Positions 1-12,100 of a DNA stretch of 27,500 nt are shown piece by piece. Source of the stretch: Neocallimastix lanati (nom. inval.) (Eukaryota > Neocallimastigomycota > Neocallimastigomycetes > Neocallimastigales > Neocallimastigaceae); NCBI GenBank assembly GCA_016946835.1, contig JACVTC010000046.1, forward strand, positions 212,501-240,000, in the 5' to 3' direction. The notes beneath the pieces are model-generated. The model had not been told where the DNA came from. It ran no database searches and saw only the letters and a list, made by a program, of their open reading frames with translations. The translations under genes were made by a program, and so were the position numbers. Numbering within the stretch: the stretch's first letter is position 1; each line of letters starts with the position of its first letter.

Positions 1-40
1 ATTTTTAAAAATACAATAACAAATATATATATATATTAAT

Positions 41-1011
41 TTATGTTGAATTTTTGTTTTTGTTCTTGCTTTCACTTTTTACTAATAATATATATATATA
101 TATTGTAAAAAAAAAAAGAACAAAAAAAAAAAAAAAAAAAAATTCAATAATTTCATTTTATATTTACTTGATTCATCTTCAACTGGACCAATACCAAGAC
201 AAGTAATTGGAAAGAAACCAATTTGATCATTTTTAATATTTTTACCGATCGTCCAACCATCTTCGAATGTGGTACTTATAAGTAAAGGATCATTCTTTGT
301 TAAAGAAATTTCATCTTCATTTTGTGCTTCATAATCATATATAGCAATAAATTGGAATCCTGGTGCTGGGAATGGACTAAAACCACAATAAGAGGAATAG
401 TCTTTATCAATAATAATACTACGACGCACAGATACAGAACGTTCATTAATAATTGGCTTTAAACGTATCATAGATTGATTAGCATCAACTTGTGATTGTG
501 ATTCTTCTTCACTAGAAGTTGTAGCAGTTTCCCTTTTTTGTGGAATTGTAGATGGATAAGGTAATGATAAATCTACAGTAGTAACTTTCGATTCATCAAC
601 ATCTAATTACATTTAAATAAAAATAAAATAAAAAAAATAATAATAAAATATATAAATTAAATTTAAATAAATAATAAAAAAAAAAAAAAAAAACTATATA
701 TATATATATATATAATAAAATAATAATAATAACAATAATTATAATAAAATTTAATATTTACCATCATTCTTTGCCTTTTTCTTATTTTTCTTTAAGCAAA
801 TTATACTACCAAAGCTTACACATAATGAAACAGCTATGACAGTAAATATTGGGAATGTAATTATATTTGAATTTCCCGATATGTTATTTTCTTCAATTAT
901 ATTATTATCATTTTCTGGAATTGCTTTAGCATCTACATAATTCTTTAAAGTAGATAAAGCTGCGAATAGAGCAAAAATGAATTTTGAAAAAGGTTTTGTT
1001 GTATTAACCAT
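41..1011 (-). CDS. Single-pass membrane protein with C-terminal SH3 domain (Fus1-like layout), three exons
   Basis: Exons on the minus strand are 1011-762, 602-168 and 81-41. The introns are 761-603 and 167-82, with GTAAAT donors and TAG acceptors. Splicing keeps one frame and gives 241 aa ending in TAA at 43-41. The N-terminus (about residues 1-28) looks like a signal peptide. A short Asn/Glu-rich ectodomain follows, then a hydrophobic membrane segment at about 50-73 (starting IITFPIFTVIAV) and a Lys-rich stop-transfer stretch. The cytosolic part starts acidic and Ser/Gln-rich and ends in an SH3 domain with the ALYDY-type motif (AIYDYEAQNEDEISL), the DGW motif and the GFFP motif. In fungi this layout recalls Fus1-type proteins, where the SH3 domain recruits polarity or signalling partners through proline-rich ligands. 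Family membership is inferred; the SH3 domain is clear. The tail after the SH3 domain is Lys/Asn/Ser-rich and comes from the small last exon, which is the least certain part of the model. Confidence 0.82.
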
Positions 1012-1073
1012 TCTCTTTTTTATTTTATATGTATAATATTAATGATTTAGAAAAATTATAATATTTATTTATT

Positions 1074-1074
<1 letters not shown>

Positions 1075-1133
<59 letters not shown>
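1075..1133. promoter_or_regulatory. Poly(dA:dT) tract of 59 bp upstream of the SH3 gene
   Basis: An uninterrupted run of 59 T on the plus strand (poly-A on the coding strand) lies 64-122 bp upstream of the SH3-protein start codon. In fungi, long poly(dA:dT) tracts exclude nucleosomes at promoters. That role is an inference, because similar tracts occur all over this window. Confidence 0.35.
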
Positions 1134-1134
<1 letters not shown>

Positions 1135-2078
1135 TTCTGTTTTTTGTTTTTTGTTTTTATTTTTTGTTTTTTATTTGTTTGTTTGTTTATATTATTAAAC
1201 TCGATCTAATTTTATTTAAAAATTATTGTTTGATTATTACTACTTAATATATTGTATTTTTAATTAATTATTTTTAATTATATGTCCTTTTTTTTTTTTT
1301 TTTTATAAAAAAAATATATTATAATTATGATTTTGAATTATTAAAAAAAGTAATAAAAATGAATCTATAAAAAAAAAAAAAAAAGAAAAAAAAAAAATTG
1401 CAATTAATACTGAACGAAATTATTAATGTGAAAATACGATTTCTTTGATTAATTCTACTATATTACAAAAAAATTTAACTAAAACAATTTATTAAAAATA
1501 AATATTATTAAATTGTTCTTGTTTTGTTTCTGTTTTTAATAATAAAAAAAATAAGTATTAGTTTTAATTGTTGATATTTTTTTTTTCTTTTGTTATACCG
1601 TTAATTGAAAATACTGATATTAATTTCAAAATTTTAATGATAACAACAAAAAGAAGCTATCATAATTAGTTTATTTCTCAATTAATTATGTTAATACAAT
1701 TTTATTTATAGATTTATTTATTTATTTATTTATTTTTCTTCTTTATTTTTCTTCTTTATTAAAAAAAATAAATAAATAAATATAGAGATAAATAAATAAA
1801 TTGGGTTCAATTTATAATTTTTTTTTATTTAATAATTAATTTTAATTATTTGGGTAATAAGAAAAAAGATTTCCAATTTTGATTATTTAATATTTTTTAA
1901 ATTTTGAAGGTTTTGGGGTTATTTTATTGAAAAATTATTGAGGATATCAATTCAATAATTTTTAATAAAGGATTTAGTTTATAATAAAAATATATATATT
2001 AAAATAAAAATATATATTAGTTTTCAAATATCTTTTACAATAAATAAAAAATTTTCTTTCTTTTTATTTTATTTTATT

Positions 2079-2109
<31 letters not shown>

Positions 2110-3694
2110 CTATTCTTTTTCTATTGTACTTTCAATTTCTTTAATTTATTTTAAACTCTAATTTCTAAGATGGTGTTTTGAAGAAAAAAAAAATTATTAA
2201 TAAATAATAAGCATATACTTTATATTAATTTAATTGTAGTAATAATTTTATCAGCTTAAATTTTTATATATTATTTTAGAATTATTTTTATTTTTTTTTT
2301 AAAGTTGAATTCAAAATATAATTTTTTGTACTTCTATAATTATTAGTATTATTATTATATGAGTGTATATTTTATTTTTATTTCTTTTTAATACTCTTAT
2401 AATTTTCTATATTTCTCACAATTATCGAAAATTTTATATTATAAAATATATTTATTTAAAACTATATTTTATATTACAAATTTTTATTTAATGAAGTGAA
2501 TTTGTATTTATTTTTTTTTTTTTTTCAATTGTTTATTCGTCTGTTTAAAGTTTGTTCTTTTGTTTTTTCTTTACTTTTAAATTTTTTTATTTTCTCTTAA
2601 AATTTCTATATTATTTTATTTTGTTTTGCTTTAAATTAATATTTATTTATTTAATTTGTTTATTAAGGTTATTTCAATAAACAAATAATAAATTATTTTA
2701 CTTTACAATTATTTAATATCTATTATATATTAATATATATAATTAAATAATATAATAAATATAATGGTATGGAATATAAAACATAATTTATATACTATTT
2801 TTTTTTTTTTTTTTTTTTTTTTTGAAAAGGAAGAAACAAAATAAATGAAAGAATAAAATATATATTATATAATCATTAATTTTAATTTTGTAAATTTACA
2901 TTAATAAAAGTATGTGAATTATTTGGAAATATTTATGATTTTTTAAAGGGTTAAATGTATTGAATAAGTAATATATATATTTTAATCTTTATAAAAAATA
3001 ATTAAAAAAAACATTTAATATTATATTATTTTAAAATATTCAATTATATTGAATTGAAAATATATATATTTATTTATAATATTTTACCTCTATTTAATTT
3101 ATTAAAATAATAATTAATTTCTTTACTTATTATTTGTTTCTGTAGATTATAATCAATTAAACAAAATAATAAGATTTTCTTTATCTTATTTAAAAATTTA
3201 TTTTTTTTTTAAATTTTGAAATGGTTTAAGAATTTCAATTAATAAAAGTATGTGAAATATTTATATTTCATGTTTATTATTATTATTTGTTTTTTTTTTT
3301 TTTTTTTTTTTTTTTGTTGTTTAAAAAAAATATAAAAGTGAAATAAAAAACAAGGTTTCAAAATATAATAAAAAATAAATTTGAAATTAGTAAATATTTT
3401 TTTATAATGATCTTTTTTAAATTGAATTTAATATAAATATAGTTAAATAAATAATATCATTAGTAATAAAAAATAATATACTTTAATTTTTAAATATATA
3501 ATTATTACATAATAAAAAGATTGAATTATTACTTTTTGTTTTGGTTTTTTTTTTTTTTTTTTTTTTTTTGTTATTGTATGTCTTCTCTACTATTAAGATA
3601 TGCTTCAATAAATACTGCAATATAATTATTAAGAATTAAAGTTGAATTATGAAATGTAAAATTAAATGAATTTTAATGTTATTATATCGTTTTA

Positions 3695-3727
<33 letters not shown>

Positions 3728-3766
3728 GATTTATGAATAAAAATATAAATTAATTTATATATATTT

Positions 3767-3770
<4 letters not shown>

Positions 3771-3820
<50 letters not shown>
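3771..3820. repeat. Homopolymer A tract, 50 bp
   Basis: Fifty consecutive A residues are followed by a short GAAA repeat. This is one of the longest homopolymers in the gene-free block. No gene is adjacent. Confidence 0.9.
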
Positions 3821-3822
<2 letters not shown>

Positions 3823-4510
3823 AAGAAAGAAAATAATAATAAAATAAAATAAAAATAAATTTAAAAACATTTAATAAACAAAAAATAATTATATTTACTT
3901 TTGGTTTGAGTTAGTTTTGTTTCTTCTTATTAATTTATTATTGTTATTGTTTTTAATTTTAAAGGTTTTATTTTTCTATTGTTGTTAGTTTATTTATTTT
4001 GTTCTAATAATTTTTTTTTCTTTTTATTTATTAAATATTTTTTAATATATTTCTAATTAATTTTATATTTTATTTATTCATTATTTATTTTTGTTACTAT
4101 GTATTTTTTTTTTTTTTTTTTTTTAAATATTTTTCTATAACAATAATTTCCTTTATTAAAAAAAAAAAAAGGAAAAAAAAAAAAAAAAAAAAAAAGTAGT
4201 ACCAAAGAAAAAAAGAAAAAAAAAAATAAAAGAATGAAAGAAAAATATTTCTTTTTATATTGATTAAAAATTTGATAAAAAAGTTTATATTAAATTTTAA
4301 GGACTTTTTATTTTATTTTATTTTAATTAGGAAATAATAATTAAAAAAATTTTTTTATTTAAATTTTCATTAATAAATTAAAAAAAAAAAAAAAAAACTT
4401 TTTATAATAAATATATTTTTTTTATATAATTATTTTATATTTAAAAAAAAAAAAATTATAAGTAATAATTTTTAATAATGAAAAACTAATAATAATACTA
4501 TTAAAATAAC

Positions 4511-4586
4511 TATTAAAATAATAATACTGCAATAATAATACTATTAAAATAATAATACTGCAATAATAATACTATTAAAATAATAC
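4511..4586. repeat. 31-bp tandem repeat, about 2.4 copies
   Basis: A 31-bp unit containing the marker AATACTGCAATAATAATAC is present at 4511-4541 and again at 4542-4572 without mismatch. A partial third copy follows. The open frame across it on the minus strand is a by-product of the repeat. Confidence 0.8.
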
Positions 4587-4836
4587 TTCTCAAATTATTA
4601 TTTATTGATATTTCAATAGTTTTGATAATATACAATATAAATATAATATGATTTAATGATGATAATACTAAATAATAATTATTAAATGAGACTGGATGCA
4701 TTATGCTAATATTAAAAAAAAAAAAAAAAAAAAAAAAAGGGGGTTTAAAAAACCTGTGATGATGTCTGAAAAGAATAATTTTTCTTGTTATTTAATTATT
4801 CATTTAAAGCAATATTTATAAATAATAATGAATATT

Positions 4837-4878
4837 ACTTTGATGATTGAAAGAAATTAATTTCAAAGTTATCATCAA
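4837..4878. other. Overlapping inverted repeats with hairpin potential
   Basis: ACTTTGA (4837-4843) pairs with TCAAAGT (4863-4869). TTGATGAT (4840-4847) pairs with ATCATCAA (4871-4878). The two pairings share bases, so they are alternative stems. No gene context explains them. Confidence 0.4.
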
Positions 4879-6280
4879 TTTATACCTTTTTCCTTTGGTA
4901 TAAAAAAAAAAGAAATTTTTAAAAATCCACTTTTTTTTTAATTATAAATTTATTTATCTATTTATTTATATACTATTAATAATTCACTTAGTTACTTAAT
5001 TATCTATTCATTCATATTTCAAAAATGAAATTTTTGAAATTTTTTTATATAAAAGTCGAAAATAAAATTTTTAAAAAATAATCAAAGCTTTAATATATTT
5101 CATAGTTTATGATTCTATATAAAGATTTAGAATATATTATTTAATATACTCCATATAATTATTTATATTTAAAATATATTATTTATTATGAATTGGTTAA
5201 ATATTTTTATTAAAATTTTTATTTTATTTTTATTGAATAAATAATAAATTATATTTTATATTATAAATATATTTATTATATTATATTTATATATTATTTT
5301 TAATAGATTAAATATAAATAATATATTATCCTTTCAATAAAACCAGCCAGTCTTTTTTTACATATTAAATTTTAATAAAAGAAAATGAGGATGGCCAATG
5401 AATGTGCAGTATATGATTCAACTATAGAATAATTTATATTTACAAGTTTCTATTGATAATTCATTAATAATATATGTGTAATATATAAAAGAGTAGAATT
5501 GGTATATATTCAATTTAATTAAATATTGTAACATAAATTAAATGTTTGTTTATATAAATTAATATACAAAGCAAATAAATAAAAATAATTAAAAAAAAAT
5601 TATAAAATAAATAAATAAATAAATAGAAAGTAAATAAATATTATATAAATAAATAAATAAATATTATAGGATATCCTTAAAAATAATAATAAATAGTAAT
5701 AAATAGTAATAAAAATAATAATAATAATAATAAAATGGATAGATTAGTTAATTAAGTGTAGATTAGTATTAAAAAAAGGTCATACTTTATTAGTTAATAT
5801 TTTTTGGTATTTTCGTATGGCGGATGTCATAGAAATAAATATAAAATTAAAAAAATAAAAATAAAATCTTTTTGAGAGTAAATGATAAATAAATAATAAA
5901 TAAAAGTACAATCATTTAAAATGTTCTTTTATATTTATATAGATATAAATATAAATTTATATGCTTTGAATGTAAATTGAAAAAAAAAAAAAATAGGAAT
6001 CTTCTTTTTTTCTTTTTATTTTTAAAAAAATTAAAGAATTGTTGGATAAGTTGGTTGAAAAATGCACAGAATTATAAAAGGAAACTTTCATTAATCAAAT
6101 GTTTTAAAATATAGATATAGTTATATTTATTTAGTTATTTAGATATATATATTTATTATTTATTATTTATATATATATTTATTATTTATTATTTATTATT
6201 CAATTATTTATTAATAATGATCTATTATTTATTATTGATTATTGATTATTAATTATTGATTATTAATTATTGATATGATA

Positions 6281-6405
6281 TTGATTATTGATTATTGATT
6301 ATTGATTATTGATTATTGATTATTGATTATTGATTATTGATTATTGATTATTGATTATTGATTATTGATTATTGATTATTGATTATTGATTATTGATTAT
6401 TGATT
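6281..6405. repeat. Heptanucleotide minisatellite (TTGATTA)n, about 17 copies
   Basis: The 7-bp unit TTGATTA is repeated almost perfectly, with one short slip near 6361. Degenerate copies extend upstream to about 6225. It lies 0.5 kb upstream of the decayed gene. Confidence 0.9.
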
Positions 6406-6909
6406 ATTTATTAATCAATTATTAACTTTTATCATTTTATATATAATTACTAAAAATTTAGCTTGTAATTATTTCAACTAAACCAATTAAAAATTAAATC
6501 CTTATAACTTCCTGAAGTACAAAAGGGAAAATATTTCTTGTAAATTCAATGCATAATCAAATAATTATAATATATGCATAACACATAAAATAGTTTTATT
6601 ATAATAATTTGATAATTTCATTTATTTATCACATTTTTCAAAACAATAATAAAATAAATACTTATCTTGAAAAATTTAGTCATGCTCTTTTTTCTTCATT
6701 TAAAACATAATAAACTTGTATTTAATAAATTTAATTAACGATTTAATTAAATATATATATATATATATATCTTAGTAATATAAAATAATAAAAAATAATA
6801 AGAATTTATTATATATTTTAATATAATAAAATTCTATTAAGAGCATGGGAAATTATTTATATTTCAATTAATAGAAAATAGAAAATATTGTTTTTTCATT
6901 ATAATACAA

Positions 6910-7659
6910 TGGCACCTGGTTCAATCCCGCCCTATGACCATCATCCAGAATTTTGTTAAAATACGGTAGCCACTGGAGGAACAATTCAAGAAAGAACTTT
7001 AGCAATCCTGGGACAGAGTAAGTACAGAACGAGATAACTCCTACCAAAACTAAAGTAATATCCAATCGTATGTTGAATCATTTAAAAAGAAACTTTCCAT
7101 TATGGAAAAGGAATATAAGGACATAATAAAAGAAATTTCCTCAAAAGAAATTATAAAAAATGAAAAAATTCCATGGGTAGATTTTATATATATTTATATA
7201 TTTGTTATTTTTATCCATTATTTTTTATTTTACAAAATAAAATTTTTTTTAATAATATTAATTATATTTAATTATTCTAATAAAATAATATATATATATT
7301 AAAAAAAAAAAAAATTTCTGTATATATTATATTGAATATATAATAATAATAATAATGATGATGATGATGATGATACTTTTTAGGTCTTTAGTTGAAATAA
7401 TAGAGTAATAAATTCTGATTTTAAAAAAAAAAAAAAAGAAGATATAGAAGACATAAAAGTCATATGAAAAGAATCATTGAAGCGTTCATTAAAGCAGGAG
7501 TAAATGATAAGGCATGGATTTTCACCTCCCGGTAAAATGACAGATACAGATTCGGTTGATAACACTAATACTGAAATTATTACTCACAATAATAGACGTG
7601 GTGTTATTATCGAGGAATGGGAAAAGTTAGAGGCTATTGATTCTAACACACTTTTATAA
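6910..7659 (+). pseudogene. Decayed two-exon protein gene with six in-frame stops
   Basis: Two islands of higher GC stay in one reading frame. Exon A is about 6910-7176 and exon B is 7384-7659. They are joined across a typical intron (7177-7383, GTAGAT donor after a TGG codon, TTTTTAG acceptor). The translation is Lys/Glu-rich and helical, for example SYVESFKKKLSIMEKEYKDI. It ends with RRGVIIEEWEKLEAIDSNTL and a TAA at 7657. The frame is interrupted only by TAG at 6967, TAG at 7000, TAA at 7051, TGA at 7393, TGA at 7465 and TAA at 7501. There is no frameshift. Each stop can come from a Gln or Arg codon (CAG, CAA, CGA) by one C-to-T change. AATAAA at 7744-7749 precedes an A tract by 16 nt, like a surviving poly(A) site. 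I do not recognise the family. The true 5' end may lie upstream of 6910, where the frame stays open a short way into AT-rich DNA. Confidence 0.6.
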
Positions 7660-7743
7660 TTTTATAATATATAATATTTTATTTCATGTATTTTATTATT
7701 TTTTTTCTTTAAAATTATGTAATTTTATTATTATTATAAATTA

Positions 7744-7762
7744 AATAAAGTTATTCTCTTAG

Positions 7763-7811
<49 letters not shown>
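7744..7811 (+). terminator. AATAAA signal followed by a 46-nt A tract
   Basis: AATAAA lies at 7744-7749, 85 nt after the last stop of the decayed gene. An uninterrupted run of 46 A begins at 7766. The spacing matches a eukaryotic poly(A) signal and cleavage site. A genomically encoded A tail could suggest a retrocopy, but the intron-like gap in the upstream gene argues against that. Confidence 0.4.
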
Positions 7812-7812
<1 letters not shown>

Positions 7813-7816
<4 letters not shown>

Positions 7817-8052
7817 TAAAAAATCCAGTTTATGTTAGAGATGCCTACGATTATTATATATTACAAAGTGATTTATGAAAATATCAACTTTCAAATAATA
7901 ATAATAATAATAGAAGATGTGGTTTTAATAAGGGAAAATTTAATAGCAACAATAATAATATTGACATGTTTAAAAGAAATAATCTTGGAAATAAACTATT
8001 CCTTAAAGGAAATAAATTTCCTAATAAAAATAATAACAAAAAACTAAATTAA
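7813..8052 (+). pseudogene. Asn/Lys-rich coding fragment with one in-frame TGA
   Basis: The frame from TTC at 7813 to TAA at 8050 reads a structured segment (NPVYVRDAYDYYILQSDL), a TGA at 7876, then a basic Asn-rich tail (NRRCGFNKGKF and KRNNLGNKLFLKGNKF). The codon texture is better than in the neighbouring DNA. The piece starts directly after the A tract. It could be part of the same locus as the decayed gene or a separate mobile-element scrap. No family is recognised. Confidence 0.35.
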
Positions 8053-8202
8053 ACTTATCCTATCTAATATTATAGAATAAAATAAAAAATAACAAATAAA
8101 AAATAAAATAATTATCCATTTAACTTTTTATATATATATTTTATATTTTATATATATTAGATTTCAATTTTTATAATTTTTTTTTTCATTATTACTAATA
8201 TC

Positions 8203-8258
<56 letters not shown>
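8203..8258. repeat. (AAT)n microsatellite, about 18 copies
   Basis: Uninterrupted trinucleotide repeat in the spacer between the decayed coding fragments and the GH31 gene. Confidence 0.95.
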
Positions 8259-8259
<1 letters not shown>

Positions 8260-8480
8260 CTATTTATTTAATAAAAATATATAATAATTTATAAAAGATA
8301 CTAATAATAATAATTTTATGATATTATAAAATAAAAACAATATAAATATAAACAAAATACTTTTATATTATTTTTTTTTTAATTATTGTGACTGTCTTCT
8401 AGCATCATTTTTAACTAAAAAAGAATATATTGACACATCATTAACTAAAACAATGAATATATAATACTTTATTATTTATT

Positions 8481-8560
8481 ATTTATTATTTATTATTTAT
8501 TAATAAATACTCTTTTTATTATTTATTATTTATTATTTATTAATAAATACTCTTTTTATT
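8481..8560. repeat. Exact 40-bp tandem duplication
   Basis: Positions 8481-8520 and 8521-8560 are identical over 40 bp. Each copy ends in AATACTCTTTTTATT. The lack of mismatches points to a recent duplication. Confidence 0.9.
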
Positions 8561-9173
8561 ATTTTAAAATGTAATATTTATATTTATTTTATTTATATAT
8601 ATTTATTTATTTTATTAATATATATATTTTTTTATATTTTTTTTATTTTACATTTTTTTTTTTTAGTAATAAAAAAATAGAAAAAGATTTTTACATATTT
8701 TATTATTTTTTATAAAACATATATATTTATATATATATATATGATATATAAATTTTATAATTTATATGTGTATGTTTTCATAATATATATATATAGAAAT
8801 AAAACCAAATTTATATTTAACTTTATTTATATATATATATCATAATTATGATTATTATTATTATTAATTTTTCAAAATACTTAATTAATTAGTATTTTAT
8901 ATTATATATATATATATATCCAAAATTTTGGTTTAAATTTATATATATATATATATATTAAATTTATATACATTAATATAATGTATGTATATTAATTATA
9001 TATATTTAAAAGAATCATAATCAATAAAAAAAAAAAAATATATTATTAATATTTTTTAATTTAAATTTCTATATATTATTATAATTCTTTTAAATTTTTT
9101 TTTATATATCTATTGAAAAAGATTTTCTTTTCATTTTAATTTTTAATTATTATTTTTTTTATAAAAAAATAAT

Positions 9174-12100
9174 TTAAGCCCAATTAAGAGTGAAATCTTC
9201 ATTCATACTAATAGCAAGATCTTCAACAATTAAAACACCTTCCTTGTAAGTAAATTTAGCAGTAGTAGATTTACCTTGTTCAACAACAACCTTGGATGGT
9301 TCACTTTCAACACCAAGAACCTTAATAGTAGCAAGTTTTTGACTTTCAGTGTAGTTGTAAGAACCAGAGGCAGTGAGGGAACCTTCCTTAGCAGCATATT
9401 TAATTTCTGATTTCTTACCCTTAATATCAATACTACTACCATCATCAAGGTAAAGTTCACCCTTAGCCTTACCTTCAGCATCTAAAGCAACAATGAGACC
9501 GAATGGAGATCTACGGTTTTCATAGATGCTAAGCTTTGGACCTTGAGTTGGAATGATGTAACCACCACGAATATGAACTGGAATATGTTCTAATGGAGCA
9601 TCTAATTTCTTGTAGGTTGGACCACGGAAGGAAACAGTTGGGTCGTACCAGTCATACCATTTACCAGCTGGGAAGTAACCATTAACCGATCTAGCACCAT
9701 CCTTAAGAACTGGAGTAATCATCATACCCTTACCGAAGAGGAATTGTTCATCATTATCCAAAGCAACAGAATCGGTTGGCCAGATGAAGGCTTGTGGGTA
9801 AACAATCATACCAGAATCAGTATGAGTTCTAATTAAGAGAGTGTAGAGGTATGGGAGAACTTCATAACGAATAGCTAAAGCTCTACGAGCACTTTCAGAA
9901 ACAGATTCCCAACGGATAGCTTCTTGATCAGAGGCACTAATAGAATTGTGGTTTCTAGCGAATGGATAGAAAGCACCAAGTTCATGCCAACGAGCACAAA
10001 GTTCTTCAGTAGCATTGTCATTGAAACCACAAATATCAGCACCAACTAATGGAATACCAAACATTTGGAAGTTAAGCATACCTGGAATAGACCAATGTAA
10101 TTGATCCCAGTTAGAAGCATTATCACCAAGCCAGTGAGCAGCGTAACTACCAGTACCAGCGAAAGTAGAACGAGAAAGAAGGAATGGTCTCTTGATTGGA
10201 TCAATGTTCCTCAAGGCCTTGTTAGTGACAATGGATTCCATATGACCGTAGAGGTTGTGAACATCATATTCAATGTGACCACCGTAGTGAGTAGCATCCA
10301 TATCAAGAGTCTTGTAGTTTAATGGAGTGTTAATGTTTCTGTTGTTGAAGATAACATAGGGTGGGTTATTTGGATTGAAGACACCTTTCTTGAATGGAGT
10401 GACCTTAGAGGCACCACTGCAAGCACCATTACAGAAGTTAGCAGCTTCATTCATATCAATCCAGTTACCATCGGTCATAGCAATATCCTTAAATTCCTTG
10501 AATTCCCTTGTCCAGTATTCTTCAACCTTTGGATTGAACCAATCTGGGAAGACAGTGAGACCTGGCCAAACCTTACCAACAAAGTCTTCACCATCAGCAT
10601 TCTTTACAAAGATATCAGCATCAACACCACGATCATAAGTCTTATAACCCTTTTCAGTAGAAATAGCTGGATCAACCATATTAATGTAGTATAAATGCTT
10701 TTCATGTAAACGATCAACAAATTTAGCAATATCCTTTGGTGGGAAGTTAACTTCATCATAAGTGAAATCCTTGAAACTATCCATGAAATCAATATCAATC
10801 CACATGGTATCCACTGGAATCTTCTTCTTTTCAAATTGATCTAAGACGTATTCTACTTGTTCAAGGTTCTTGTAACCGTAACGACATTGATGCCAACCAA
10901 GAGTCCAGTAGGGCATAAGAGCTGGTTGACCGATAGCCTTATGGTATTGAGCAACGACATCTTCTGGAGTTGGACCCATAAAGAAGTACATATCAAAGTT
11001 ACCACCGTTAATCTTGAACGATAATTTACCGGCTTCAAGAATGAAATCTTGACCATGAGCATTCTTAAGGAAGAAACCGTAGGAAGAACCATCTTCAGCA
11101 ATTTCTATGTAGAATGGATGATGACCATAGATGTTGGAATCCTTTGGACATCCAGAATCAAGAGCAAATAAGGCTTGTCTGGTAGCGTTAGCATTTCTCT
11201 TAAATTCAGAAACAATTTCACCAACACCATAGATGTTAGCATTAACAGGAACAGAGGTAGTAATTTGTAAGTATTGTTGTTCGAAAACAAATTCAAGAGT
11301 GTTGAAAATAATTTTACCATTCTTTCTCTTGACAACAATGTTGAAATCACCATCTTCTTCTAAATCGAAAACGTATTCTGGATCAGAGGCACCCTTAACT
11401 TCTGGAACGAATGGGAAGGCTTCCTTTGGAATATCAGCATTGTGTGGATATTTTTCAAGATCAGAGGGAGTAACTTTAAGATGAAGTCTAGTATCGGTTT
11501 CAAAAGTAGCAGCGAAATCTAAAGAGGTTATATCGGCATCATACTTTCCACATTTTTGACTTCCGAAATCAAGAGTAGCGGTCATACCAGAAGAAGATTT
11601 CTTTAAATTCTTAACCTTGTACTTCTTATCGGTACAGTCAGATTCAGAGAATTCACCAGATGGAATAACATCTTGGAAGTAGCAACGAGTATCTTCAGTA
11701 AGACTGTTTTGATCGTAACAACAACCATACTTATCAACACATTCACTTTCAGAAATACCACCATAACCACAGGAGCTACGTTGGAAGATATCAATAGAAC
11801 AAGTTGGAACAAGAGCGCCATGGTAGAAACAGGATGGGTAATTCTTATCTTCAGAAAGATCCCAACAACAACCTAAGTCACCACATTCATCTTCAGTAAT
11901 ATCCTTTTCACCACAACGAGAACGTAATTCATGTTCAATGACACAGGTACCATATTGATTATTGAAGTCAGAACCAACACCGTAGAAGCAAGATGGAGCA
12001 CCAGCTAATTCACTATAACAACAGTTTATGCTAACACATTCATCTTCAGTAATTTTGTCACTACCACATTGAATACGTTCAGAGGCATCAGCATGACACA

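Larger units (their letters stand above)
1012..6909. other. Gene-free AT-rich intergenic region
   Basis: I see no supported gene in these 5.9 kb. The DNA is mostly A/T homopolymers, TATATA runs and short tandem repeats, which are listed separately. Two short patches have higher GC and codon-like texture (5345-5435 and 5775-5840). They are broken by stops and match nothing I recognise. They could be relics of mobile DNA. Confidence 0.6.
8053..9173. other. Gene-free AT-rich spacer downstream of the GH31 gene
   Basis: It holds an (AAT)n microsatellite, a 40-bp tandem duplication and many TATATA runs. I see no coding sequence. The 3' UTR of the GH31 mRNA must lie at the high-coordinate end, but no poly(A) signal stands out from the A/T background. 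Confidence 0.65.

Noticed and set aside
272-617. Fungal dockerin (CBM10-like) domains in the GH31 protein (coordinates here are residues, not bases)
   Set aside because: The Cys spacing, with a Cys-Cys-aromatic motif and a sixth Cys about 10-13 residues later, fits P-type trefoils, not dockerins.
4513-4701. 62-aa Ile/Leu/Tyr-rich minus-strand ORF
   Set aside because: It is produced by the 31-bp tandem repeat and AT-rich flank.
4756-4850. C/D-box snoRNA suggested by GTGATGA and nearby CTGA
   Set aside because: The boxes lie next to each other and there is no proper D box or terminal stem.
6225-6405. CRISPR-like array
   Set aside because: These are contiguous 7-bp units with no spacers.
6905-6930. 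T-arm-like GGTTCAATCCC suggesting a tRNA
   Set aside because: The flanking five bases cannot form the T stem and no acceptor or anticodon arms are present.
6910-7659. Reassigned stop codons (ciliate-type code) instead of a pseudogene
   Set aside because: All three stops (TAA, TAG and TGA) occur in frame here, while the intact genes in the window show none internally and end at TAA. Decay is simpler.
6910-7811. Processed retrocopy with genomic poly(A) tail
   Set aside because: The frame continues across a GT-AG intron-like gap (7177-7383), which a processed copy would have lost.
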